A stretch of DNA of 64,000 nucleotides from positions 310,001-374,000 of the forward strand of contig NZ_CP081943.1 of the NCBI RefSeq assembly GCF_020423045.1, written 5' to 3'. This document shows, piece by piece, positions 35,267 to 43,783 of this stretch. The number at the start of each line of letters is the position of its first letter. Position 1 is the stretch's first letter. The position numbers and the translations under genes were made by a program. The notes under the pieces are model-generated. The model saw nothing but the letters and a program-made list of their open reading frames with translations, did not search any database and was not told where the DNA came from. This DNA is from Pseudomonas sp. MM213 (GTDB lineage Bacteria > Pseudomonadota > Gammaproteobacteria > Pseudomonadales > Pseudomonadaceae).

Positions 35267-37081
35267 ATGCCAGCGGCCCTTTCCCGCGTCACCTCATTGC
35301 TCGATCAGGCCAGACGCGCCTTGCTCCTGGTCTGGGCTACTTCTCGCGGGTTGTTTCTGGGCCTGGTGCTGGCGACCCTGATCGCAGGCGTACTCCCGGC
35401 ATTGGCTGCCTGGCTGGGCCAACGCATTGTCGACGCGGTGGTTTTCGCCATGCAACTGCACGCGCAGCAGGGCAGTGCGCCGTTGTGGCCGGTGGTGCGT
35501 TACGTGCTGTTTGAGGCCGGTGTGCTCGCGTTGCTGTCCGGGACCCAGCGGGCGCTGTCGGTTCAGCAATCGCTGTTGCGAGTGCAGTTGGGGCAGAAGG
35601 TCAACACAATGATTCTGGAGAAAGCCCAGACGTTGTCGCTGGTCCAGTTCGAGAATTCCGAGTTCTACGACAAGCTGGTGCGGGTCCGGCGCGAAGCGTC
35701 CACCCGGCCGTTGGCGCTGGTGATGAAGTCGTTGGGGTTGATCCAGAACCTGATCGTGCTGATCAGTTTTGGCGTGTTGCTGGTGCATTTTTCGCCGTGG
35801 GCGCTGGTGTTGTTAGTGGTGGGTGCGTTGCCGGTATTTTTTGCCGAAGCACATTTTTCCGGGGACGCCTTCAGGCTGTTTACCCGTCGTGCGCCGGAGA
35901 GTCGGCAACAGAACTACATCGAGACGCTGCTCTCCCACGAGGGCTACATCAAAGAGGTCAAACTGTTCGGCTTCGCGCCACTGCTGTTGAAGCGTTATCG
36001 CGATACGTTCGCGCGTCTTTACGCTGAGGACCGTCGGCTGACCCTGCGCCGCGATGGCTGGGGTTTTGTCCTGGGGTTGCTGGGCACGGGAGCGTTTTAT
36101 CTGGCCTACGCGTGGGTGGTGGTCGACACCGTCCACGGCAGCATCACCCTTGGCCAGATGACCATGTACCTGGTGCTGTTCAAGCAGGGGCAGACTGCAG
36201 TGAGCAGCAGTTTGAGCGCCATCAGTGGTCTTTACGAAGACGGGCTGTATCTGTCCAGCCTCTATGAATACCTGGCTGAACCCGTGGTGGCCGACTCCGG
36301 CAGCCTGACCGTAGGCGCGCTGCCCGGCGATGGTCTGCGGTTCGAAAACGTCGGGTTCAGCTATCCGGGCGCGAGCCGCGCGGCGCTGGAGGGCATCGAT
36401 CTGCACCTCGTGCCGGGGCACAGTGTGGCGCTGGTAGGGGAGAACGGTTCGGGCAAGACCACGCTGATCAAGCTGCTGACCCGTCTGTACCGTCCCGACC
36501 AGGGGCGCATCCTGCTGGACGGCAGTGACTTGCAGGCATGGGACGAAGATGCGCTGCGCCGGCGTATCGGCGTGATTTTCCAGGACTATATTCGCTACCA
36601 GTTCTCCGTAGGCGAGAACATCGGTGTCGGTGACACCCTGGCGTTCAACGATGAGCAGCGCTGGCAAGCCGCTGCCGCCGAGGGCATGGCCGCGCCTTTC
36701 ATTGAGCGTCTGGATCGTGGCTATGCGACGCAATTGGGCCGCTGGTTTGCCGGCGGCCAGGAACTGTCCGGCGGGCAATGGCAGAAGATTGCCTTGTCCC
36801 GTGCCTACATGCGCCGTGACGCCGATATCCTGATTCTGGATGAGCCGACCTCAGCCCTCGACCCAGCGGCGGAAGCGGCGGTGTTCGAGCATTTCAGCGA
36901 GCACACCGAAGGCCGCATGACGCTGTTGATTTCCCATCGTTTTTCCAGCGTGCGTAATGCCGACCACATCATCGTGCTGGATCAGGGTGCGATCCTTGAA
37001 CGCGGCGATCACGCCAGTCTGGTGGCCGCCGGAGGGCGTTACGCGCAATTGTTCAACTTGCAGGCGCGAGGTTATCGCTAA
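35267..37081 (+). CDS. ABC transporter, fused membrane and ATPase domains
   Basis: A 604-residue half-transporter. ATG 35267 directly follows the small peptide gene. Six-helix exporter domain at about 20-320, then an ATPase domain with Walker A GENGSGKTT near 393, signature ELSGGQWQK near 503, Walker B ILILDEPTSALDP and H-loop LISHRFSS. This is the type-I exporter form used for lipids, peptides or drugs. No peptidase or accessory gene is adjacent; substrate unknown. Confidence 0.9.
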   Translation: MPAALSRVTSLLDQARRALLLVWATSRGLFLGLVLATLIAGVLPALAAWLGQRIVDAVVFAMQLHAQQGSAPLWPVVRYVLFEAGVLALLSGTQRALSVQQSLLRVQLGQKVNTMILEKAQTLSLVQFENSEFYDKLVRVRREASTRPLALVMKSLGLIQNLIVLISFGVLLVHFSPWALVLLVVGALPVFFAEAHFSGDAFRLFTRRAPESRQQNYIETLLSHEGYIKEVKLFGFAPLLLKRYRDTFARLYAEDRRLTLRRDGWGFVLGLLGTGAFYLAYAWVVVDTVHGSITLGQMTMYLVLFKQGQTAVSSSLSAISGLYEDGLYLSSLYEYLAEPVVADSGSLTVGALPGDGLRFENVGFSYPGASRAALEGIDLHLVPGHSVALVGENGSGKTTLIKLLTRLYRPDQGRILLDGSDLQAWDEDALRRRIGVIFQDYIRYQFSVGENIGVGDTLAFNDEQRWQAAAAEGMAAPFIERLDRGYATQLGRWFAGGQELSGGQWQKIALSRAYMRRDADILILDEPTSALDPAAEAAVFEHFSEHTEGRMTLLISHRFSSVRNADHIIVLDQGAILERGDHASLVAAGGRYAQLFNLQARGYR

Positions 37082-37084
37082 ACG

Positions 37085-38041
37085 TCAGGAGTCCTGAGAA
37101 CCGCGAGCCAGTGCCGGCCCGGCCATCTGCGGCGGTTTTGCTTTCATCAGGCCTTCAAGTGCCTGGCGATACTGGGTGCCGCCCAAACTCATGCTGTTGT
37201 TGTGCGTGCCGCCCGGCACCAACAACAGGCGCTTGGGCTCGCTGGCGGCGTTGAACAACTGCTGGCTGAAGCGCGAAGGCATGAATGCATCGGCCAGGCC
37301 ATGCACGACCAGCAGCGGCATGTCGATGTCGACGATCTTGTCGATGGAATCGAATTTCTGCGACAGCAGCCAGCGCACTGGCAGCCATTTCACCGGCAGG
37401 TTACTTTCGGCCACTTGGGCCACGGCATCGCCCAGTGACGTGAACGTGGACTCGATCACCAGACCGCGCACCGGGACGGCGACATGGTTCTTTTTCGCCT
37501 GTGCGGCCAGGTCTGACGCGAGGTCGATGGCTACCGCACCGCCGAGGGAATGGCCGTAGATCAGGCGTTTGCTGGCGTCCGGTTGCATCGTTGTGAAGCG
37601 TTCCCAGGCGGCTCGTGCGTCTTCATACACACTGGCTTCCGACGGCAGATCGCCTTTGCTCTGACCAAATCCGCGGTAGTCGATCGCCAGGACGGAATAG
37701 CCCATGGCGCGCAATTGTTCGATGCGAAACGCCTGGCCGGTGAGGTTCCAGCGCACACCGTGCAAGTAGAGGATCGAAGGCGCATCACGACGAGCCGCCG
37801 GCCACCACCAGGCATGCAGGTTTTGCCCATCCTTGAAACTGGCGGGCTGGATGTCGAATTCTTGAACGTCCTTCGGCAAACCGCGATACCAGCCCGCCGT
37901 GCCCGGTTCGATACGAAACAGCAGCTCGCGCTCGGTGTGCTCAAGTACGCCGCAACTCACCGGCAGACCGACAATCAGCGCGGCCATGCACAGCAAGGGC
38001 AGCCAGCGTCGGCGCAGACGTGTGAGCGGGGAGGAGGGCAT
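37085..38041 (-). CDS. alpha/beta hydrolase, membrane-anchored
   Basis: A 318-residue protein with an N-terminal basic stretch and hydrophobic signal (about 13-30; a Cys at SCGVLEH could be a lipidation site). Hydrolase features: LYLHGVRWN oxyanion loop, IDYRGFGQS, nucleophile elbow GHSLGGA near residue 165, Asp in HGLADAF and His in GTHNNS. It belongs to the YfhR/BEM46-like group. It is tail to tail with the ABC exporter (3 bases apart). Confidence 0.87.
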   Translation of the reverse strand: MPSSPLTRLRRRWLPLLCMAALIVGLPVSCGVLEHTERELLFRIEPGTAGWYRGLPKDVQEFDIQPASFKDGQNLHAWWWPAARRDAPSILYLHGVRWNLTGQAFRIEQLRAMGYSVLAIDYRGFGQSKGDLPSEASVYEDARAAWERFTTMQPDASKRLIYGHSLGGAVAIDLASDLAAQAKKNHVAVPVRGLVIESTFTSLGDAVAQVAESNLPVKWLPVRWLLSQKFDSIDKIVDIDMPLLVVHGLADAFMPSRFSQQLFNAASEPKRLLLVPGGTHNNSMSLGGTQYRQALEGLMKAKPPQMAGPALARGSQDS

Positions 38042-38135
38042 CGGATGGTCCGTCGGTAAAAAACTGAAGTCCGGTTTTTAACAGAAGCGTGTCGGCGAGG
38101 GGAACATTTTCGACAGCCGTTCACCAACCCTCCTT

Positions 38136-38226
38136 GTAGGAGCAAGCTTGCTCGCGATGACGGTGGCACATGAAGCAATGCTGTCGACTGACACACCGCT
38201 ATCGCGAGCAAGCTTGCTCCTACAGG
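38136..38226. repeat. REP pair
   Basis: GTAGGAGCAAGCTTGCTCGCGATG ... ATCGCGAGCAAGCTTGCTCCTAC, an inverted pair of about 91 bases between two minus-strand genes. The variant (AAGCTTGCTCGCGA) differs from the CCGGCTTGCCGGCGA type at other sites. Confidence 0.92.
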
Positions 38227-38245
38227 GGGGCGCGACAATTGCGGA

Positions 38246-39244
38246 TCAATCCACCCGCAACACAATCTTGCCAATGTGCTCGCCACCTTCCATCCGCGCA
38301 TGCGCCTGTGCCGCCTCGGCCAACGAATAAACCTTGTCGATCATCGGCAGGCAACGCCCGGCAGCGAGCACCGGCCACACGTATTCGCGCAACTGCTCGG
38401 CAATCGAGGCTTTTTCTTCTACGGTGCGTGGGCGCAGCAACGAGCCCGTCACGATGGCGCGTTTGCTCATGATCGCTAACAGGTCGACGTCCTTGGCGTG
38501 GGCGCCGCCGAGAAAGCCCAGCATCACCAGTCGACCTTCCATGCCCAGCGCCGCGATGTTCGAATTCAGGTACGAGCCGCCCATGATATCGAGGATGACA
38601 TTGACGCCCTTGCCGGCGGTTTTTTCCTGGATGACCTGGGCAAAATCCTGATCGCGATAGTTGATCGCTTCGGCGCCCAACGTACGGATCGCCGCGCACT
38701 TTTCCTCACTGCCCGCCGTGGCGAAGGCCTTGACGCCGAATTCGCGACACAGCATCAAGGCGGTCGTGCCGATGCCGCTGGTGCCGCCATGGATCAATGC
38801 GCGCTGACCTTTGGCAGCGCCGCCCATGTCAAACAGGTTGGCCCACACGGTGAAGAAGGTTTCCGGGACCGCCGCCGCGTGCACCCAATCCATGCCTTGA
38901 GGAATCGGCAGCGTCTGGCCGGCCGGCGCGACGCAGTATTGTGCGTAACCGCCGCCGTTGGTCAGCGCGCAGACGTTGTCGCCGACGATAAATTCGCTGA
39001 CACCTTTACCGACCGCCACCACTTCACCGGCCACTTCCAGGCCCGGAATCGGGCTCATGCCGGGTTTCATCGGGTACTTGCCGGCACGTTGAATCACGTC
39101 GGGGCGATTGACCCCGGCAGCGTGCACGCGAATCAGCACTTCGCCCGGCCCCGGGGTTGGTACTGACGCCTCGCGCGGCTTCAACACCTCCGGGCCGCCG
39201 GGTTCGGTGATTTCGATCAGGGTCATGGTGTGGGGCAGATTCAT
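38246..39244 (-). CDS. NAD(P)H quinone oxidoreductase (zeta-crystallin-like MDR)
   Basis: A 332-residue medium-chain reductase. ATG 39244 has AGGA 7 bases upstream and gives the normal family length. Features: GroES-like N-domain (HAAGVNRPDVIQRAGKYP), the cofactor motif HGGTSGIGTTA near 150 and C-terminal LAEAAQAHARMEGGEHIGKIVL. It reduces quinones or enones with NADPH and has no zinc-ligand pattern. Followed downstream by a REP pair. Confidence 0.93.
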   Translation of the reverse strand: MNLPHTMTLIEITEPGGPEVLKPREASVPTPGPGEVLIRVHAAGVNRPDVIQRAGKYPMKPGMSPIPGLEVAGEVVAVGKGVSEFIVGDNVCALTNGGGYAQYCVAPAGQTLPIPQGMDWVHAAAVPETFFTVWANLFDMGGAAKGQRALIHGGTSGIGTTALMLCREFGVKAFATAGSEEKCAAIRTLGAEAINYRDQDFAQVIQEKTAGKGVNVILDIMGGSYLNSNIAALGMEGRLVMLGFLGGAHAKDVDLLAIMSKRAIVTGSLLRPRTVEEKASIAEQLREYVWPVLAAGRCLPMIDKVYSLAEAAQAHARMEGGEHIGKIVLRVD

Positions 39245-39301
39245 GTGAGTGTCCTGTCTGGAAATGTTCAGTAAGTGGGGCCACATCAAGCCGTCGGTGA
39301 C

Positions 39302-40513
39302 TCAGCTCAATACAGGTTGCAGCCGGCCGCGACGATTCAGCAAGCGCATGCCCTGTTCCAGCAGCAGGGCTATGACAATGGCGCCCGCTGCAAGGATGAA
39401 CAACAGCGCATGATGCCCGCCGCTGGCGTTGAACAACGCCGAATACGCAAACCCGGCAATCGCCTGGAACGTGGCGAACGACACGGTGGCGCGACTCCAG
39501 GCAATCTGCTGTTGATGATGGTTCGGGATCAGTTCGTGAACCCGGGCCAATGCCAGCGGCACGATACCCGGCGGGAACGAGCCGAGGATCACCGCCAGCA
39601 AGGCCAGCGCAGTGAAAGTACTTGAAATCGACAGTAAACCGACCGCAACTGCCTGCACCACCAGCACCAGGCGAATGCTCAGCCGTGCGCCCAGTTTGTC
39701 AGCCAGAAAACCGTAACTCACCGGCCCGATAATCGCGCCGAGGCCGTACATCACCCAGATAAGAGCGCCAATGTGCGCGCCAGCCCCGAGCCCGCGGGCA
39801 ACGTAATCCACCAGGAACACCATGGCGGGCACGAGCCCGGCAGCCATGAACGCGTATTGGGCGAACAGCAGGTAAACGTTCGGGTCAGTCGGCATCGTCG
39901 AGGGTTCAGCGGACGGTGCCGCGGTGGCCGCATGCGTGGCTGACGGCCAACCGAACCAACTGGCGACGGTCAGCACCAATGCCAGCGCGCCGAGACCGAA
40001 CCAGGTGTTCTGCAAACCCAGGCTCAACAGCGGCGGCACAATCGTCCCGGAGCCGGCGATACCCAAACCGATGCCCAGGAAAATCGCACCACTGGCCAGC
40101 CCTCGGCGGGACGCCGGCACATGCGGCAGCACGGTCGCGGCCACCAACACCATGATCGCGCCGCCAGCGACGCCCGACAGCAAGCGCCAGCCGAAGAACC
40201 AGCTCACCGACAACGGAAAGCCACACGCGAAAAACGACAGCGTCACCGCCAGCATCATCAGGCGCAGGGCGCTTTTGTTGGAGGTCCGACGGGCCAGCGG
40301 ATGGCCGATCAGCGCGCCAATCAGGTAACCCACCAGATTGGCGGCGCCTAGGTACACCACGTCGCTGGCAGAAAACCAGTGCGCCTGGATCAATGAGGGA
40401 ATCAACGGCGTGTAGGCGAACCGCGCCAGGCCGATGCTGACCAGGCTGGCGCAGAGGCCGGCGAAAATCGGCAGCCAGATGGCGCTGCGCGGGGTGGTTG
40501 ATGTGCTGGGCAT
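39302..40513 (-). CDS. MFS transporter, YbfB/YjiJ family
   Basis: A 403-residue protein with about 12 hydrophobic helices and ribosome site GGAGGACGG before the ATG. The N-terminal pattern GLARFAYTPLIPSLI and GYLIGALIGHPLARR match the YbfB/YjiJ group. It is divergent from a LysR gene, with a palindrome between (40571-40593). Substrate unknown. Confidence 0.9.
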   Translation of the reverse strand: MPSTSTTPRSAIWLPIFAGLCASLVSIGLARFAYTPLIPSLIQAHWFSASDVVYLGAANLVGYLIGALIGHPLARRTSNKSALRLMMLAVTLSFFACGFPLSVSWFFGWRLLSGVAGGAIMVLVAATVLPHVPASRRGLASGAIFLGIGLGIAGSGTIVPPLLSLGLQNTWFGLGALALVLTVASWFGWPSATHAATAAPSAEPSTMPTDPNVYLLFAQYAFMAAGLVPAMVFLVDYVARGLGAGAHIGALIWVMYGLGAIIGPVSYGFLADKLGARLSIRLVLVVQAVAVGLLSISSTFTALALLAVILGSFPPGIVPLALARVHELIPNHHQQQIAWSRATVSFATFQAIAGFAYSALFNASGGHHALLFILAAGAIVIALLLEQGMRLLNRRGRLQPVLS

Positions 40514-40570
40514 GGGAGCCGTCCTCCAGGTTTATCTATGGTGCCCAGCTTATCCAGATTCATTGATGCA

Positions 40571-40593
40571 ATAACGCAGCGATTTTGCGTTAT
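40571..40593. promoter_or_regulatory. palindromic operator between MFS and LysR genes
   Basis: ATAACGCA-N7-TGCGTTAT is a perfect 8+8 palindrome with an AT-rich centre, placed 33 bases before the LysR start and 58 bases before the MFS start. The half-site sequence and spacing fit an LTTR recognition site, so LysR autoregulation and control of the transporter is a sound inference. Confidence 0.7.
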
Positions 40594-40625
40594 GGTGATG
40601 CGTATATGCAGCAGTGGAGAAACCT

Positions 40626-41501
40626 ATGAATTGGGATGACGCCAGGGTGTTTTTGGCCGTATGCCGGGAATCGACGTTACGTGGCGCGGCGCGGGTGCTG
40701 GGGGTCGATCAGGCCACCGTCGGGAGGCGGATCACGGCACTGGAGAAGTCCTTGAGTGCAACGCTGTTTCTGCGCACTTCGGAGGGATACGCGCTGACAG
40801 CCGTCGGTGAAGCCGCGTTGAAAGCCGTGGAGAAAATGGAGCACTCCGCACTGGAGATGCAGCGCCAGATTCAAGGGCTCGACGACCGGCTGACCGGTAT
40901 CGTTCGGGTCAGCACCACGGACTCCATGGCCATCGACTTCCTGATCCCGGCGATTGCCCGCTTGCACGCACAGCACCCCGACGTGCGCGTGCAACTGGAT
41001 GCCTCGACGCAGATTTTGAGCCTGTCGAAACGCGAAGCCGACATCGCCGTGCGCAACACCCGGCCAGACAACCCGGACCTGATCGCCCGGCGCATCGCGC
41101 GTTGGCCGGTGGGCCTGTTTGCCTCCCGGGACTATGTGGACACCCACGGTGTGCCGGCACCGGGTTCGGCGTTCGAGGGGCATGATCTGGTGGTGTATCA
41201 GCCGTATTTGCAGAACAACAAAGACATCACGCTGGTCTCGGAACCGTTGGGGCGCGGGCGCATCGTTTCGAGCCTGAGTTCCAGTCTGCTGGTGCGCCGC
41301 GCGATTGCGGCGGGGATCGGGCTCGGGGAAATTCCGGTGTACATGGGGGAGCGCGACGGGCTGGTCAGGCTATGGCCGGAACGCACACGGCCGGTGCCGT
41401 ATGACATATGGCTGGTGACGCACGCGGACTTGCGGCATACCGCGAGGGTGCGGGTGGTGATCGATGAGATTGTGGCGGGGTTTGCGGGGACAGGGGAGTG
41501 A
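40626..41501 (+). CDS. LysR-family transcriptional regulator
   Basis: A 291-residue LTTR; ATG 40626 with GGAGA upstream. N-terminal HTH at about 5-60 (RESTLRGAARVLGVDQATVGRR), effector domain after 90. It is divergent from the YbfB/YjiJ-type transporter and most likely controls it through the palindrome at 40571. Confidence 0.92.
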   Translation: MNWDDARVFLAVCRESTLRGAARVLGVDQATVGRRITALEKSLSATLFLRTSEGYALTAVGEAALKAVEKMEHSALEMQRQIQGLDDRLTGIVRVSTTDSMAIDFLIPAIARLHAQHPDVRVQLDASTQILSLSKREADIAVRNTRPDNPDLIARRIARWPVGLFASRDYVDTHGVPAPGSAFEGHDLVVYQPYLQNNKDITLVSEPLGRGRIVSSLSSSLLVRRAIAAGIGLGEIPVYMGERDGLVRLWPERTRPVPYDIWLVTHADLRHTARVRVVIDEIVAGFAGTGE

Positions 41502-41511
41502 CGGCTGAAAG

Positions 41512-41593
41512 ATCGCCACCTCGCTGCGCTCGACAGCTCCTACAGGGATTTGCGTGTACCTGTAGGAGCTGTCGAGCGCAGCGAGGTGGCGAT
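41512..41593. repeat. long perfect hairpin (REP-like variant)
   Basis: A 35-base arm starting ATCGCCACCTCGCTGCGCTC and ending CTCCTACAGG is perfectly repeated in inverse orientation after a 12-base loop. The ends carry the REP GTAGGAGC core, but the body (CTGTCGAGCGCAGCGAGGTGG) is another variant. It lies between convergent LysR and pirin genes and could stop transcripts from both sides. Confidence 0.9.
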
Positions 41594-41607
41594 TACTTCA
41601 CACCGGA

Positions 41608-42330
41608 TTACGGCATTTCAGGCAATTCCTGAGGACGCAGGTCGAACACCAGCACTTCGGCATCCACGCCGTTGCTCAGGGTCAGCAACTGTTCATCGCG
41701 AACCCGCACGCCATCGCCTTCCTGCAATTGCAGGCCGTTGAGTTCGACACTGCCGCGCGCCACATGCACATAGGCATAACGATTGGCGGCCAGTTCCAGC
41801 GTGGCGCTTTCCTTGCCGTCGATCAGGCCGGCATACACCCGTGCATCCTGGCGCACCTTCAGCGAGCCGTTTTTCCCCTCGGGGGAGATGATCAGTTGCA
41901 GACGCCCGCGTTTCTTCTGTGTATTGAAATGCTCTTGCTGATAGCGCGGTTTGGCGCCGCTGACGTCCGGCACGATCCAGATTTGCAGGAAGTGCACACC
42001 ACGGGTCGCCGAGTGGTTGTACTCGCTGTGTGCCACGCCGCTGCCGGCACTCATCAGTTGCACGTCACCGGGGCGGATCACCGAACCGGTGCCCAGGGTG
42101 TCCTTGTGTTCCAGGGCGCCTTCAAGCACGTAGGAGAAAATTTCCATGTCTCGGTGTGGGTGCTGGCCAAAGCCTTTGCCGGCCGCGACGCGGTCATCGT
42201 TGATCACCAGCAGGTCGGAAAAACCCTGCTCTTTCGGGTTGCGGTAGTTGGCGAAGGAAAAGGTATGGAACGACTTCAACCAACCATGATTGGCCAAGCC
42301 GCGATCGGAAGCTTTGCGAAGGGTCAGCAT
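41608..42330 (-). CDS. pirin family protein (YhhW-like)
   Basis: A 240-residue bicupin, start supported by AGGAGA. N-domain metal site HPHRDMEIFSYVLEG near 56-70 and MSAGSGVAHSEYN near 95; second cupin from about 150. YhhW-type pirins can act as quercetin dioxygenases in vitro and may sense redox state. Monocistronic, upstream region 42331-42480 AT-rich. Confidence 0.94.
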   Translation of the reverse strand: MLTLRKASDRGLANHGWLKSFHTFSFANYRNPKEQGFSDLLVINDDRVAAGKGFGQHPHRDMEIFSYVLEGALEHKDTLGTGSVIRPGDVQLMSAGSGVAHSEYNHSATRGVHFLQIWIVPDVSGAKPRYQQEHFNTQKKRGRLQLIISPEGKNGSLKVRQDARVYAGLIDGKESATLELAANRYAYVHVARGSVELNGLQLQEGDGVRVRDEQLLTLSNGVDAEVLVFDLRPQELPEMP

Positions 42331-42515
42331 GATGAAATCTCCTGTGGGGACGTTGATTCGTCCGAGTGAGGAGAAGGTTAATGTTTATCCTGTAGTGCAA
42401 TAAGTAGATGAAAATTGAAATACTGTCCCGTTTTAGTTGACAATAATAAGCAGACTGATCCCCCCGCACTTGGCCATAATGCACAGCACAGTCTTCATGC
42501 CATGCACGTAACCTT

Positions 42516-42607
42516 GTAGGAGCCGGCTTGCCGGCGATAGCGGTGTGTCAGTCGCCAACAACATCGGCTGATGTACCGCCATCGCCGGCAAGCCGGCTCC
42601 TACAGGG
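42516..42607. repeat. REP pair
   Basis: GTAGGAGCCGGCTTGCCGGCGATAG ... CCATCGCCGGCAAGCCGGCTCCTAC, a canonical inverted pair of about 92 bases, 50 bases upstream of the GlxA-type regulator start. Confidence 0.95.
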
Positions 42608-42656
42608 TTACGTGTACGGCCAGTATTCTTTTTTTGATTTCAGTGATTTTGAACCC

Positions 42657-43607
42657 ATGAAAACCGTGGCAATGGTGCTGTTCCCTGATTTTCTCCTGCT
42701 CGACATGGCCGGGCCCATGGAGGTGTTTTCCATCGCCAATCGTTATCTGGAACCGGCCGAGCGTTACGCGTTGTCGACCATCGGCACCGAGCACGGCGCG
42801 TTGCGTGCCTCCAACGGTGTCAACGTGCAGGCCGATGTGCATATCGATCAGGCGGATCAGGCGTATGACCTGTTGCTGGTGCCGGGCGGCCCCGGGGCCT
42901 ACAACGAAAAACACCCGCCGTTGCTCGGCTGGCTCAAAGGTGCGGTTAAGCGGGCCGGACGTTATGGCTCGATCTGCACCGGCGCATTCGTGCTCGGGAA
43001 TGCCGGCCTGATTGATGGCTACCGTGTCACCACCCACTGGCATTACACCGAACGGCTGATCAAGGGGTTCCCGAAGGCGACGGTGGAGACCGATCAGATC
43101 TTTGTTCAGGACCGCAACCTGATCACCTCCGGGGGCGTCACTGCCGGCATTGACCTGGCACTCGCCGTGGTTGCCGAAGACCATGGCAAGAAAGTCGCTC
43201 AGGACGTGGCCAAGGTGTTGCTGGTGGTGATGAAACGTCAGGGCGGACAGGCGCAATTCAGTCCGTTGATGGCGACGGTGGCCCCTCACGAAACGCCGGT
43301 GACGCGCGTGCAGAATTATGTGCTCGACCACCTCGACGAAGCCTTCAGCATCGAGCGCATGGCCGGCCTGGCCACCATGAGTCCACGTCATTTCGCCAGG
43401 GTGTTCGCCCGGGAAGTGAACATGACGCCGATGGAATTTCTCCAGAGCGCACGTATCGACTGTGCGAGAAATTTGTTGGAAACCAGTGACTTGCCGCTCA
43501 AGACCGTGGCTTTCAAAAGTGGTTTCGGCAGTGTGCGGCACATGCGGTTTCTGTTCAGTGAAAAACTCGGGTTGACCCCGTCCCAGTACCGCGAACAGTT
43601 CAGCTAG
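42657..43607 (+). CDS. GlxA-family regulator (DJ-1/PfpI domain plus AraC HTH)
   Basis: A 316-residue protein. ATG 42657 (MKTVAMVLFPDFLLLDMAGP) begins the DJ-1/PfpI-like domain, with the nucleophile-elbow-like SICTGAFVLG near 104. The C-terminal AraC HTH spans about 215-312 (MAGLATMSPRHFARVFAREV; LKTVAFKSGFGSVRHMRFLF). This two-domain form regulates amine, arginine or formaldehyde-related genes in Pseudomonas; the target here is unknown. Confidence 0.92.
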   Translation: MKTVAMVLFPDFLLLDMAGPMEVFSIANRYLEPAERYALSTIGTEHGALRASNGVNVQADVHIDQADQAYDLLLVPGGPGAYNEKHPPLLGWLKGAVKRAGRYGSICTGAFVLGNAGLIDGYRVTTHWHYTERLIKGFPKATVETDQIFVQDRNLITSGGVTAGIDLALAVVAEDHGKKVAQDVAKVLLVVMKRQGGQAQFSPLMATVAPHETPVTRVQNYVLDHLDEAFSIERMAGLATMSPRHFARVFAREVNMTPMEFLQSARIDCARNLLETSDLPLKTVAFKSGFGSVRHMRFLFSEKLGLTPSQYREQFS

Positions 43608-43783
43608 TGCCTTTTTGTCCGTTCTGCGCACCGTGATGGCTGTAACGCTCCCACCGTGGTCGTTGTTCCGTCACCGAGGCCTGCGAAGATACCCGTGAAC
43701 TCTTTGTAATGGAGGCGCGATCCTGGCGCGCAATGGAAATGACAATCCGTTGAGCCGCTCAGGGTTTGCGCACGTGGACCTGC

